Assembly (NCBI GenBank): GCA_025331565.1 | Contig: JAFREQ010000076.1 | Coordinates: 930,001-994,000 of the forward strand | Origin: Holacanthus passer | Taxonomy: Eukaryota > Chordata > Actinopteri > Pomacanthidae | Direction: 5' to 3' | Length of the DNA: 64,000 bases | In this document: in pieces, positions 1 through 12,655 of the stretch | Layout: each line of letters starts with the position of its first letter | How positions within the stretch are numbered: the first letter of the stretch is position 1 | Translations under genes and position numbers: made by a program | The notes under the pieces: model-generated | What the model saw: only the letters and a program-made list of their open reading frames with translations | The model's database searches: none | Told to the model about the DNA's origin: nothing

Positions 1-2125
1 ACCTTTTTTTTCTATGCACATTTATACACGTATCTGCTCTGTTAAAACCTCCCATTTACACACATGCACACGCGGCAAAACACACAATCCGCCCCCATGA
101 AGGCCAAGCCAGCTGCCTACTGTTGCTGCCCAGACAGTGGAAGGGCAGCCAGTGTGAGCCAGACAGCCTCCTCCCAGTCATCCCAGTCAGCTGGCTGGTC
201 AGTGGTCAAAGAGGTGACACCGGCAGCAGGTAGCAGCGGCTCCTCCCCGCTTAGCTGACACAATGACATATGGTCTCCCTTCCTCTCTGGCTCTGACTCC
301 GGCTGCCTCTTTCCGGGACAAACCATGACCTCATTTACACCTGCTAATAAAATAACAATCTGTATTTGGGTATTTTGGATAAGGACATGTCAGTGCGAGG
401 TGTTCTGATAGTTCATATCATATTATATTGCAATTGTCATCGCCACAGATGAAAGCACAATGTGATGTGACTAAAACATTTTGAAGGTTAGAAATATCAT
501 CATGGCGTATTGAAACAGTAGCACCACAGATAGGAAAGTCATCCATGTGAGCTGTAACATCATCACTCTACAATAGCAATGGTTCTGTTGACCTTGACAC
601 ATAGTGTCTACTTATATTTGCAGACTACCACCTTTCCAGCTGCACTGCATATGTAGATAGAGCAGGGTAGATCTACAGTACAGTACACTACAGTTTACAT
701 AAAAGCACAGGATGGATATGAAATTATTTGTGATTTCTCTAGTTCTGCTCCGTGAACCTCCTCTTATCTTTATTAAAGCCGTGCTCAGGTTGAATAGGTC
801 CATATAACTGAAAAGAAAAGTGTAATTATACATATTCTATGATGCAAGGTTGCACACGCATACGAGATTTGGGTAAGTGAACAAATTGAAGTACCTACCA
901 CCCTGAATTGGACACAAACTTGATGACCACTTGGGTGAAAATTGATCATGGGTGATGTACTGTTGGATTTTTGGAACACTTTCTTTACAACCAGGTTGAC
1001 GCAAGGAACACACAGTACATCGGTGGATTTGGGGCACATTTAAAGTAAGACTTTTGGGAAATACAGTCACTTTCCTCAGAGTTTGAAGTGGCTGTGGCAC
1101 AGGTCATGGAGGAATTAAGGTACTTTCAACCGTCTGCCCGATTAATGCAGTTTGCTTCAAAAGTCATATTTCTACTTTTTGGAATCATAACTGAGTCAAC
1201 TCTGAACACAGGTGACCTGATTGACATATATTTAGATTCAGTGTGACTTACACCTTGTGAGGATATTGTCATAGCAAATAAATCTGTTTTGAAATTCACT
1301 CTAGAAATTCCCTGAGAATCATGTTTTTATGTTTTCCTCAGAGTCATCAAGTAAGCTAGTGATAGTTGTCTCTACATCCATGGGTACATTGTAACCAGGA
1401 TCTGCTAATAGCTAATTCAGCATACTTAATGGTGCCATTTGCCAATAGGGGGGGGCACTGTTTTTGGGAAGCCAGCAAAGGATTAGTTTAGCTACACATA
1501 AAGACTAGAACCATGCAGTCATCCTCATTCTCACAAAAAATCGCCATGATTTAAACAAGAATTATGATCCAACTAGATAACGACAGCATTCATTTTAAGA
1601 ATTTTAATTTTAAGTCACAAAACCTTGAGTCAGCCATAATTTGCATCTATCTCTGCTGCCTCTGCATTCCTGTTCCATTATCTTTTTCCTTACCTTTGGG
1701 ATTTCCTTTTGCCGTTTTGATCACGTTTCACTAAGTGCAGTATGTTTTGAAAACGAGGTCTTGTACCACTGGGCCTTGGCAGGGTGCTCAATGACAGAAA
1801 ATTATTGCTTCTTATTATTACCGCTTATTGAAAATACTTTCAATAATACATCATTCGCAAGCAAATGCTGTGCTTGTGAATTATGTTTTAAGGTAGAATA
1901 TTGAACCTATCATAACATACATGTAGGCCCATAATCATACATTTGCCCATGATTATAGTAATACTGGCCTAACTTGTACTTGATCACATATTAGTCGTGT
2001 TCTTGTCGCCCACTCCTTTATCGTTCAGTCTCATGCTGTCTTTCAGCGCCAGCTCTAATATGATGAGCAATACAGTCATTATATCGCTGGTATCCTAAAA
2101 ACTTTTGCTTCATTCCATGCCTGTT

Positions 2126-2149
2126 TTTTTTTTTTTTTTTTTTTTTTAC
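2126..2149 (+). repeat. Poly-T run
   Basis: About 24 consecutive T. Other T runs of note lie at 26599-26616 and 37117-37137. They could be tails of reverse-strand retrotransposons, but no element body was recognised beside them. Confidence 0.85.
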
Positions 2150-3475
2150 ATTTTATTGCCTTGGACAGCCTTGTTGTCTGTCGATGGTACAGCACCTCTC
2201 CACCACCACCTCCCTTCTCCACCGCAGGCCGCCCACATTTTAATTTCTTGGCCTAATGAAGCGGGAGCTCTCTCCGCCAAGTTGAATCAATGGGAGTCTG
2301 CAAGCATGCCGTCGCTTTTTCACTTTAGTCATCAACAAAGCCAGGAGAGTGATTTTATGTCGGGCCTGTGTTTGTGCCCCCACTGTTTTTTTTATGTGTG
2401 TCCCTATATGCACGCTTCCACGTTTTGTGTCTGTGCAGGCGCGCGTGTGCGTGGTAAGTGCACGCAGAACGCCATACTGTCTGTACACGGTCTGCGTTTT
2501 CCCGCTGTTTGATAAAAGGCTATTTGTATGTGGGATCCTTCCCCTCGCTGCCATTAAAGGTATCAGATTACCTCGCAAGCACAAATCCCATCATCGTCTT
2601 CATCTCCATTAACTAGGTCATTTGGCTCGCTGCGCTAACACACTAACACACACCCATACAAACACACACGCTCACGCTCAATTCGGTGTTAATATGTTGA
2701 CATTTGAACCAGCGAATGTCAGTATTGAGTTATTTGGACTTGGGAGCGCTCGTTTTGACTGGGAGGACGTTAGGCCACAGATTAATCTATAAAGACACAC
2801 ACTTGACATTATTCAAATTCTCTGCTATATTTAGTGATTAAATGTCAAAACCTCCACAGCCACGAGGAAGGTGTAACTGCTTCATGATTTATTTAAGGGG
2901 CTCCTCTGTCAGGTTGGCTATTCATTGTAGCTTCTCAGATAAAAAATGATTTGATTAGATTAGAAGCCTTTAATATCCTCACTGAGGCCCATATGATTTC
3001 CCCCACACAATACTGCTGAGCTATAAAAACAAACACAGGGCAAACCGTGTCTCATCTTGCTGAGGCAAAATGATGTATTGAACATGCACACGCCACTTTA
3101 ATGGTTGCTCTTTGTGACATCTGAACTCTTTAAGTCCCACACTGATTTTATTATAAAAAAAAGACCACATTGTTGTCTAAGCTCAGTACAACGCTCAATT
3201 AATTGTTTTACGTCAGAAAAAGAAAAGAATCTCAGTCAGTAGTACCAGTTATTGATTTTGCTGTCATTGTCTATCAGAACATCTCTTGCACTCTCTTACA
3301 CTCTCACTGCTGTATGTAATTCTCTGTGTAGACTTGTTTTGAGGTGTGCACTCATTATTGTCTCGTCTATGAGTGGCTTCATTGGTTGCAGCCTAAATCT
3401 AGAAAGCTATTTCAGTTTCAGATTTTAATTGTCCTTCCTATTTACTTCCTATTTATTTACTATTTATAACAGCTT

Positions 3476-3925
3476 TTGGTTCAGTGTAGACGTTGTATCT
3501 GCTTAGATATATGCAACAATCCCTTTTTCTTTGTCACCAGAATTTTCAAGGGAGTCAGGCAGAGGTCTCCATCTGATTGGAATAATCTTCCTCTTTTTCT
3601 GAGTTCTTTCAATGTGTGTGTACTTGCAATCTTCAGTTTAGTTGTGTTCCAGATCAACTGAAGACAGGCTGCTTCAGTTGCTCTTTATGCTGATGTAATT
3701 GATTTATTATCCGGGTCATTGTATCCCATTTTTCTTGTACAACAACTGGGGGCTGAGTGTGTGGGCGGGAGAGGGCGAGCTGTCTGTATCTGTGTGTTTG
3801 CAGTGTATGTTCGTTATGTAACGCTGTTTTTTTTTTTTAATGTTTTATTTCCTGTTTGTGTCTCTATAGAACACCCTTGAAAATGAGATGCTACATCTCA
3901 AGGGGCTATCCTTTCAATAAATTCA
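3476..3925 (+). mobile_element. L2/CR1-like LINE 3' end, decayed
   Basis: A short reading frame here contains RSPSDWNNLPLFLSSF, which resembles the W-N-x-L-P segment near the C-terminus of L2/CR1/Jockey-type LINE ORF2. Downstream is a 3' UTR-like stretch with GAAAATGAGATG followed by CTCAAGGGG and AATAAA near 3917. That resembles the common fish LINE tail in which a line of the form 'gaaaacgaga...ctcaatgggac' precedes AATAAA. The 5' part is missing or unrecognisable. The clade is uncertain. Confidence 0.5.
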
Positions 3926-4109
3926 AATTATATCATCTTCTAATTTACCACAGTTACTGTCTTGCATCATCTGCTTTTGTTCTGCCATATGTTCGCACAA
4001 TGTGATCATCACATATCAGTGTCATTCGCTAATGTTTGAGAGACACAGTCAAGCATTTTGCCAGGAAACAATATAATGTATAAATTACAGCAAGACAGCC
4101 ATGATAATG

Positions 4110-4190
4110 TATCACTTAAGTTTGATTTGACAGAGTTTGATTGATTACTAATACGGCAGGATTAATCTCAAACTCTGCTTGATTAAGTAT
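4110..4190. repeat. Imperfect palindrome
   Basis: CAGAGTTTGA at 4131-4140 is the exact reverse complement of TCAAACTCTG at 4168-4177. The flanks extend the pairing imperfectly (ACTTAAG near 4112 against a region near 4185). It could be the remnant of a small inverted-repeat element. Confidence 0.4.
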
Positions 4191-6441
4191 CTCTATTATA
4201 GATTTGATTAAATGCATGTACACAACTACGCAGTACAGACGTGTGTGTACTTTTGATCTCATTCCAGTGTCTTGTTTTTTACTTCATTTCATATTCCTTT
4301 TCCCTCAACCTCTGCTCTGCTCCCAAGCTGTTTTTAAGTAATTAACATCAACTTATTGATTAAAATGCCATCTCCACTTTAATCAGCAACTATCATGCCA
4401 TCACAAAGCTCGCTGATGATGAATCTCTTTAACCTGATGCATGACAGACACTCTGCTTGTGTTTGTGTGCTGGCATGTTTCGCCGTGTTGACTAGATGCT
4501 GTTGGTATTCTCTGTGCAGTTCCACTCTCCTCCTCTAATCAGCGTTAGAAAAGAAGCAACAGACAGTGCACTGATTGCCTCAGGGCCAACAGCAGCACAG
4601 TGGTCTGCTGATAAGGCTCGCGGCCAGCAAAGGCCTCGCTCTGTCCTGAGAGAGAGAGAGTCATGGTAACAACGCTGAGCGCAGACCAAAGGACTCCAGC
4701 GTAAAGATAGCTCGACAGTGAATTCGCCACTGCCTCACGGACCAAAGAGCAAAAAATACTGAGGATGTAGCTCCCATTTGAAAACATGACCACCTGCTCT
4801 CTGAATAACTGCTGACACGGGAACTAATGTCCAGCTCATGCTTATTAGATCAACATCTCTTCCCTTTGCCAAGCAGCATATCTTGAATGGCAAGCGTATT
4901 CTTATGTATAGCTTTTTGCCTTCAGCAGGTATTGGACTCTGGATTGAAGCCAAATGCCATTTGGATTCTAAAGCAGTGCCCCGATGAGTTATTATATAAT
5001 GAGCTCTCAGTCATTTTAGATCAAGACCTACACTAATGTACGCATACTTATCTGAGCTACTCGTTTATTTTCACTCCCTTCTTTTCTCTCCTGTCTCTCA
5101 TGTCCCCCATTTCTTTCTCTCCCCTACTCTCATTGTCTCTCATTGGTTGCTTTTGATCTCATCAGAAAAAAAAATGATAGAAAATTGACATTGTATTTGA
5201 CCCTGACAATTTTTAACAGGGGCGTGATGTTACCACATGTGTAAATGTGTCCAAATGTGCATGTTTGTGTGTGTGGACAGTGTACCATTATGTCTAGCAT
5301 TGTGTTTACTGACCACAAATGGGCTGCTCTCTCTTCTCACCTCTCTCTGCCAGTCACCTCACAGTGGTCATTTCCGGCACTCCCATCCACTCTGGACGAC
5401 AGTAATGATAGCCGAGCTTTACACATATATGGCAGGCAGTCAGCCTCTTAAATCGCAGTGCAGCATCACTCAACTGTCATTTAATGAGAGCTGGACTCAG
5501 CAGTGTTGCATTAAAGGTCCAGGATCGCTCTTATCCTCTGAAAAATATTCAACCTGGATCTTGGTTGATCACTCCCCTGCTTTTATGACAACATTTGTAT
5601 AATCTTATGACTGTCGTCCTCGACTCGCTTCTGCCAAGGCCATGTCAGTCCAGCTTCCTCCATGGGAAAACCTAAGGACCTATACTACACTATACACTAT
5701 TTCAATTTAAAGTCTTAAAGTGAAAAGTAGATTAGAGTTTAATTATATCAATTTCAATCTAATAAATGTAACATTAGAAGGCATTGCCTTTCAAAATAAA
5801 ACTGCCAAAATAATATATTAAATTTCTGGAATTAGCTTGAGTATAAAATCAACAAACATGATACCATTGGTTTCATCACAAATAGAGATGTCCCTAAATG
5901 TCTTGTGGTTTGAGTTAGGGTTTTATATTTTTTGGTGCTTTCATCAGCGATGGTCAACCAGAACTCATCTGTGTTTTTAAGTTGTAAAAGTTGTTAGTTT
6001 GCCATTGTAATATCTTTAGTCATCTTAAAGAAATCAGAATGCGCCTTGGTAGCCTCCGTGGAAACTGTCAGACACCCATTCCTTGGCATTGCTCGGTCAC
6101 ATCATTAACGTCACCTACACCCACCCCCACCACCACACCTGCCACCCCTGCAAACAGGCCACAGTGTGTTACCTCTGCATCAGTACCTGTGTTCACGTAG
6201 TGTGCACAGCTGGTTTGGAGGAAACTTACATCAGTGACATAATGGCTTGTGTGATAAATTTCAAACTAATTGGTAATAGGCTGTGGTTGTCTTTCTCAGA
6301 CATGCTGGTCATATTAAGAGCTATTAGTGGCAGTTCTGGTGAGTGTCTCTCTGGTGGCTCTCCCCTGCACCTGCTCTCTCTGTTTAACATTCATGAATAG
6401 TTTAAACCATCCAGCATCTGGCCCCACGCCTTTCTAGGAGC

Positions 6442-6443
<2 letters not shown>

Positions 6444-6471
<28 letters not shown>
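6444..6471 (+). repeat. (CA)14 microsatellite
   Basis: A perfect CA run followed by AAAAGG. Confidence 0.95.
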
Positions 6472-6476
<5 letters not shown>

Positions 6477-9364
6477 ATATAAACTGGCTGTTTAGCTTAG
6501 TTTTTAGTGTCAAAATGTACCTTTTTCATTAGAATTTAGAAAGCCATAGCCAGCAAAAAAGTATTCCAGCTATGTTAGACTTTTTACGTTTGCAATGCAA
6601 ATCAACTTGTCTTTAATATTTTTCAAATCCAAAATCCACTGATGATACATTGTTAGTAACAGGTGACAGGTGATCTTATTTTGTCCCATTTGTCACATTT
6701 ATAGCAGTGAGGGTAGATCGAACAGCATAAACACCTCACTGTATAATAGCACCACAAAGTACTTGATCATAAAGTTGAATTCAGCACTTCATTAAAACAA
6801 AGTCATCCACAAAAACTGAACATTACAGCATTCATAAAGGGAGGATTTATTGCAGGACTCTTGTAGCATGTGCATTCGTTTTAGCTAGGTGTGCCTAATA
6901 AACTGGCAGCTAAGTGCATATTACATATGTGGCGACTGTAATTAAACTGTATTAGAATAATAATGACTAATTATTTTGTTCATAGGGTGCATCAGTCAGA
7001 ACAAATCATGTACTGAACTGAATATCCTGGTCATACATGCTTGAATGGAAATGAATTGCCATGAATAGTGCTAGGGTGAGGATTAGGGATGATCTCACTC
7101 TCTGTCTCTCTCTCCCTTGTAACACCTCCCTCTCTTGTATTGTATGTAATTCACAGGAGAGGAGTCCACTGGATAACAGCTCATTGTGAAGACCCTAATG
7201 AAAGCAACAGTTTCACATTAATTACCAAGACTGTGGCTGCCCACCACTGTCTCATTTGTCCTGCCACAGTTTCATAATGAACCGAAAATATTTTTCCACG
7301 TCATAATAACATAAAAGATCTGTAACAACTTGCAGAGTTTCTCGTGGATCTAGCCTCTCAATTTTGCTCTCAAAGTGAACCAGATTGATGTGTTTAGCTT
7401 TTAAATATACAAATTTTCTTCGGGAGGGAAGCGTGACCCGGACCCCGCTGGAGGCTCCGAGGTCCACCCACCACAGTCTCACAAAATCAACATGGAAACA
7501 CTGAAAGCAGGGAGACCAGCATGCTGGTCACTGGTTAGGACTCTAAAATTCATTCACTGGGATTATAGTTAAAATACACCTTTCTTATGCAAAATGAAAA
7601 GTAATAGCTCAATTTGTTTGTTGCGTTCATCAAAATTTGGTGGGATCATAAGACAGATTTTATAAATGGAGAGTCAAGGTTTAAACCGCTGCTAGTGTGT
7701 TGCAGGAATGATGCAGCTGCTAAGCGAAATAGCATTCAGAGGTGATAATGGTCTCCCTGGCGTGCTGTTTGTTTTTATGCATTTTACTCTGTGTACCTCT
7801 GTAGTCTGACTGTTTCCTTCTGAATACATCAGTCGGTAGCAGTATTACAGCAAGGCCCCCTTGAGGGCCCTATTACCTCAACATTTGAAATGTCAAGATG
7901 AGGGAAAGATGCCTCATTTGCGTTTGGTTAAAAGAGTGGGAGGGCTTCTTCAGTACCTGTGTCTGATGTGTAAAGAGAATGGCATTAAAGGAAAGACCGC
8001 AGGCTATGAGCACACACACAGCACCTGATTCTAAAACACGGCTCTGTAGTTCATTATTAAGCCAAATAACCATTTGTAATGAAGGTGAAATTTGTTATTG
8101 GTTTAAGTAAAGATTGGTTTCTTTGATTATCTTTTGCTTAGTTCAGTCGCATTTTGGTCACTTGTTTCTCCTTCTATTCCACTTTGTTTTGGTACAATGT
8201 CCCCACACTGAGGAGAGGGGATCGCTAAATCAAGGATTTACAAGCCAATTCTAGCAAATAATGTAATTTGCTTTTTACTTCTGAAGTAAATGCTTTTCTT
8301 AAAGCAATTGTGAAAGGTATTACAGGAGTTTCGGGTTTGCACTCACAGCACCGTAGATGGATTGACAGACAAGAGATTGCTGTTAGGTGGGCAATTTGAT
8401 TGAACTTCAATCATATTATTGTTTGACTTCAGAGTTAAAAGTTTCACAGAGAGTCATTTTGGAACATTTTTTATAGTTAGAGTGCTTCTTAAACTGGCCA
8501 GTGACCATCAGGGAGGACTATTGTTGGAGTGCTCTAACTGCACTGAAAAGCTTGTTGGGATTGTTGTTGTTAATGCCAGCCCCCTGCACTGTTGCTCCAC
8601 TGAGGCAAACATATGTTATTAAAATTGTTCTTTTTTTAGCTTGTCACTGCTTATGTCAAATTTCCATTTTGTAATTTCCATTACCATTACATTTAGTTAA
8701 GTTCATTTTTGGCTGCCTATTTTCTTCGACTCCTTTCTTCCAACCCCCCGACAAAAGGTACCAGTAATGTGTCGATGTAGATCAAGACCAATTTATATTG
8801 AACAAGGAGTTAGCAGTTTGTCGGTCTTGGTGAATAAGTCAGCACTTCAAGTAGCACTTCAATCCTCCAATTGCTTCAACACAGCACTAGTAAATATGCG
8901 ATTATTTGTTGCACTTTGCACTTCCTATCTTTTGTATTTTGTTTGTCTACCTGGCGAGAGACGCCAGATGGAAAGTACAGAAAAAACATGCATTACTATG
9001 CTGGTGTGAAAACAACACTGTAGTCAACAGTATGATCAAGTGCAAACAGCAGATCTCAACAGTTTAATGGCCTTCACTTCCACTTGAAATGGTTGCTGTC
9101 AATTCCAAGAGCAATTTACAGAAAGACGTAAAGAAGAAAGCGAGGTTAAAAAATATAGAACCGTTGATATAGAACAATGAGGTGAAAAGTGACTTTTTCT
9201 TCATGATAATGGATTAATGCACCTTAGTTTGGCCTTGTTCCATTTCAAAAGCTTTTTAAGTGAAATCTTGTAAATTCAGTAGAATAAAATTTGAGACTAA
9301 AGTGAGACTGAATAACTTGTTGAAAAGAAAGTTTGATGTGTGTTTTGTTTGTATTTTGTTGCAG

Positions 9365-9516
9365 TGGGTATCAGTGCTGTCGGATTTCCAGCACAAGGAA
9401 ACACTATGGAGTTTTGTGCCAGAGAAACCCAGCCAACCCCTGGCCCTTCACCTCGGGGACTACAACCTGGACGGCTTCCCTGATGCCCTGGTTGTACTCC
9501 GCAACACCAGCGGCAG
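9365..9516 (+). CDS. itfg1: ITFG1 internal coding exon A
   Basis: This 152-nt exon of ITFG1 (TIP/LINKIN) encodes part of the extracellular FG-GAP beta-propeller of a type I membrane glycoprotein linked to T-cell modulation and cell adhesion. The 3' splice site is a T-rich tract ending in GCAG at 9364, and the donor is CAG|GTAGGA at 9516/9517. It reads from TGG in phase 0 and leaves two bases (AG) that pair with the first base of exon B to make Ser. The start WVSVLSDF fits the vertebrate protein after its MKQ. GDYNLDGFPDALVVL is a calcium-loop-like FG-GAP motif (D-x-N-x-D-G-x-x-D), and NTS is an N-glycosylation sequon. The human protein, as remembered, has a few more residues between the W-x-F-V-P segment and the loop. 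Identity is strengthened by the in-frame join to four further exons in protein order. Confidence 0.93.
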
Positions 9517-12379
9517 GTAGGAGAAAAGATACACACACTCTTACCTGTGCTTCACTCAGTAATATTTAGTGTCTTCATGTCTTCAAATGGGGACATGTTT
9601 GTTGGTGAGGTGCTTTAAAGAAAAACTACTTGTGTAGATAATATTTTAATCCTTTTCATTTTGAAATATACACACAACAATGAACTGTAAGTTGTCGTTC
9701 CTATAGGACCTTATTTAAGGTAATATCTAGTAGATGACTGAGATATTGCTGAAATTAAACTAATCCTTACTTGGCAGGGAATCTCTTGGAATCCTGTCAA
9801 GTAGGTCTCTGAACCCCACTCCAACTAATCGTTTCAGTACTATACCTCACTTCATGAGCCAATGGCACGGAGGCACACAGTTTCAGTGTGTCCACGTCCA
9901 CAGGCTGCATATGTAGCGCACAGTTCCATACGATCATGCATAACAAAGTGTGCGTTATTGTTCTGGTTTCAGGAAATCGATGTCATGATAATCAGATTTC
10001 CTGCAAATCCATATCCTCTCAATTCTCATGAACACTCACTTCATTTGTTACCCACATTCAAATTTGTCATGTAACATTCCACATTTTGATGAGATTATAC
10101 TAACTATAGTATTCCAGCAGAACACAAAGTGAAATTGATTGGAACCTATTAACTCAAGATGCATACTTAAATGGCTTATGTAAATCTGTTTAGCTTTTAA
10201 AACTATAAATGTGTTTTTTTCTTTTTCAAAGACACCACATGGAGGGTGGATTTACTCATTAAATTACTGTGAAATTACTGTACTTGCAATGACATGTTCT
10301 CATGCTGGGGGAAAAATGCCTTCATTACAAACAGTAGCCCTATTGATGTAGTGTGTTTTTCATTTCTACACATTACCATCAGGCTCGTGTTTTTGCAAAC
10401 TAAAAGCAATTCACTGTGATAGACAGGTCAGTGTGAAACAAAGTAGAGCAGGGATAATGAAATCTAGTGTTTTTTGAAATATACAATAATTTGGGATATA
10501 CATTTTCATGCTGATACACAAAAAGTTATTTTAAGATTGCAACATCTGAAGAACAGCTCACATCCTCATACCCACATTCAAGGTACAGTTTTCAAAAGTA
10601 CAGTAGATTAATTAAGTGTTCTCATTAATAAATCGTAAGACATCAGCTGAAGTATAAGTTGATGTGACATTTTGACATTCATGACACAGTGCAAAACTGT
10701 CCTTGGCTGCAGGAAATAGATTTGCACTGAGCAATAGACATGTGACATTGTACTATAATGAAGAAGTGATTACCATCCAGTTTACTAGAGCACAGACTGG
10801 GAGAGAAGACAGCTAAGGTGAGCGTGTTCTTCAGCTAGCGGGCATGGCGACTGATAAGCCAGCCCTTAAAAAATCACTACAGCATGTGCTCCAGTGTAAG
10901 CACCATGGACACCAGGATGTGGATGTGTGTGTTTGTTGAAGGACCTATGTGGATTATCTGGCCTCGGAGATGAAGATAAGATAGCTGAAGGGGTCAGAGC
11001 TGTGATTGTCTATGCATACTGATTGTCGTGTGTGTGTGTTTCTTGGAGAGTGTTTGAGTGCTTGTTGTGTCAGAAATAGTAAGATGTTGGGTAAGAGCTT
11101 CAGAAGACTCACACACAGATGTATATTTGAACCCTACTTTCTGTCTGGGCTCTATATAATCACCAGTAAGTCGTGTCGGGCTTAACTCTTTGCAGTCGCT
11201 CTCATCTCCAAATGACTTCTGTCTCACCAACTCTAATCACACAAGCTATAGCTTCTCTCCTTTTTTTTCCCTCCCCTCCTCCATTTCTTTCTCATTTTAA
11301 GCCCAAGCATTGTAATCCCGTCTGACCACAGCAGTAACATTTAAAACCACATCATCAGCATATGGAGGACGTAGATTAAAGAGGACAGGGTGGTAAAAAA
11401 AAAAGAATGGTTTAAAGGTTAGAGAAGTCTTAAGATGTCTCCTGCTTTAAATCCCTGAACCTGTAAAATAAAGACTAATAACTACCGCTGGTGCTCCACA
11501 GAGCAAGGCATGTAAAGCGTAGCAGGGTGTCAGCGCTTTAACCAGGAAGTGCTCGGGTTTGAGTACAGACAGGAGGGACATTTAGTTGTGTAGCTGCAGG
11601 TCAATGCATAAAAAAAAGAAGCATCTGCTAAATGAAATTGTCACACTAACGCTCATCTGCCTTGCTTCTTTTTTTGTATAGCCACAAGGTTTCAGAGGTC
11701 ATCTTTGAGTGATGGGATGTGCTTGTTTTTGTTTTTGTCAAGACAGTTTATCAAGCGCATCCCCTGCTTTGGATTCAGCAGCGCTCTGCAGTCCACACTG
11801 CACCGGGCCTCGCTTTGTCTTTGATTTCCTTCTAACCAAATGCTCTCTGCTTACCAAATATTTGTACAGCCCACAGCTGATCTATTTTAACTCCCACTCC
11901 CTCTCCATTCCTCTCCTTCTTTCTCTCTCTCTTTCCTCTCCATCGCTTCGCCTTCTTCCTTCCAAGCGGTTATTTATAGCTGCTTTTCAGATAAAAGTCC
12001 TGCCAGTCCGCCTCACTCTCCCAGCAAAATGAACGCAGATGTAAGCATTCGAAATAGGAAGACGGAAGGAGTAGAGGTTGTGAGTTGAGACGAATCCGGT
12101 GGAATCAATGGAACAATTGATATGATGGAGGGAACAGAGTAAATGGAGAGTTGGGAGGTGGTTTATGAATGCTTGAGATCATTTTGTTGTACAGTTCGAG
12201 TTTGATTGGCTTTGTTTTGATGAAACCGGTGATTTTGGCTATATTACTCAGAAGCTTTTTTTGATTACCCTGCTTATTTTACTATTTATAAAACCTTGCA
12301 ACTACTGTTAGGCCATATGGGAAGTGTGGCATCTGCATGACACTGCTGTATCTGAAGAAGTGACATTATAGTTGTGTCA

Positions 12380-12655
12380 ACCATCCATCCAATTTCCACC
12401 ACTCGGGTCTGGGGGTGGAGGCAGCATGCTGAACTAAGTGCAGACATCCTTCTTCACCACCAGGACCATCAGGGCATCCAGGGAGGCATTGTAATCAGAT
12501 GCTCCCCTTGTTCGTAAGGGTGACCCCATACACCCTGCAAAGGAGACTCATTTTGGCTCTGTAGTCTCATTCTTTCAGTCACTACAACCATAGAAAGAAC
12601 ACTGAAAAGTAGATCAAAAAATTGTTATTGAAAGCTTTGCCTGCATCTTTCCTTG
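12380..12655 (-). mobile_element. RTE/Rex-like non-LTR retrotransposon relic
   Basis: The plus strand shows, in order, landmarks of a widespread fish LINE in reverse complement: CCATCCATCCAAT, a CGGGTCTGGGGGTGGAGGCAG segment, CAGACATCCTTCT, CACCCTGCAAAGGAGACTCA, TCTCATTCTTTCAGTCACTAC, CATAGAAAG, and a GTAGATC followed by AAAGCTTTGCCTGC. The usual element is longer and encodes the end of a reverse transcriptase ORF on the other strand. This copy has several internal deletions and no open frame. The exact clade is from memory and uncertain. Confidence 0.6.

Larger units (their letters stand above)
1..9364 (+). other. ITFG1 intron upstream of exon A (5' end outside window)
   Basis: No exon of ITFG1 was recognised here. 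The preceding exon should encode an F-A-D-F-D-G-D-G type loop ending in M-K-Q, and I saw no such reading. The intron holds an L2-like LINE 3' end (about 3476-3925), an imperfect palindrome (4110-4190), a poly-T run (2126-2149) and a (CA)14 run (6444-6471). The rest is AT-rich unique-looking sequence. It ends with the T-rich tract and AG of exon A. Confidence 0.75.

Noticed and set aside
2105..2512. 135-codon open frame beginning after a poly-T run
   Set aside because: Its first 25 residues come from the poly-T run. The rest has no recognisable domain, and both strands are open over the same stretch.
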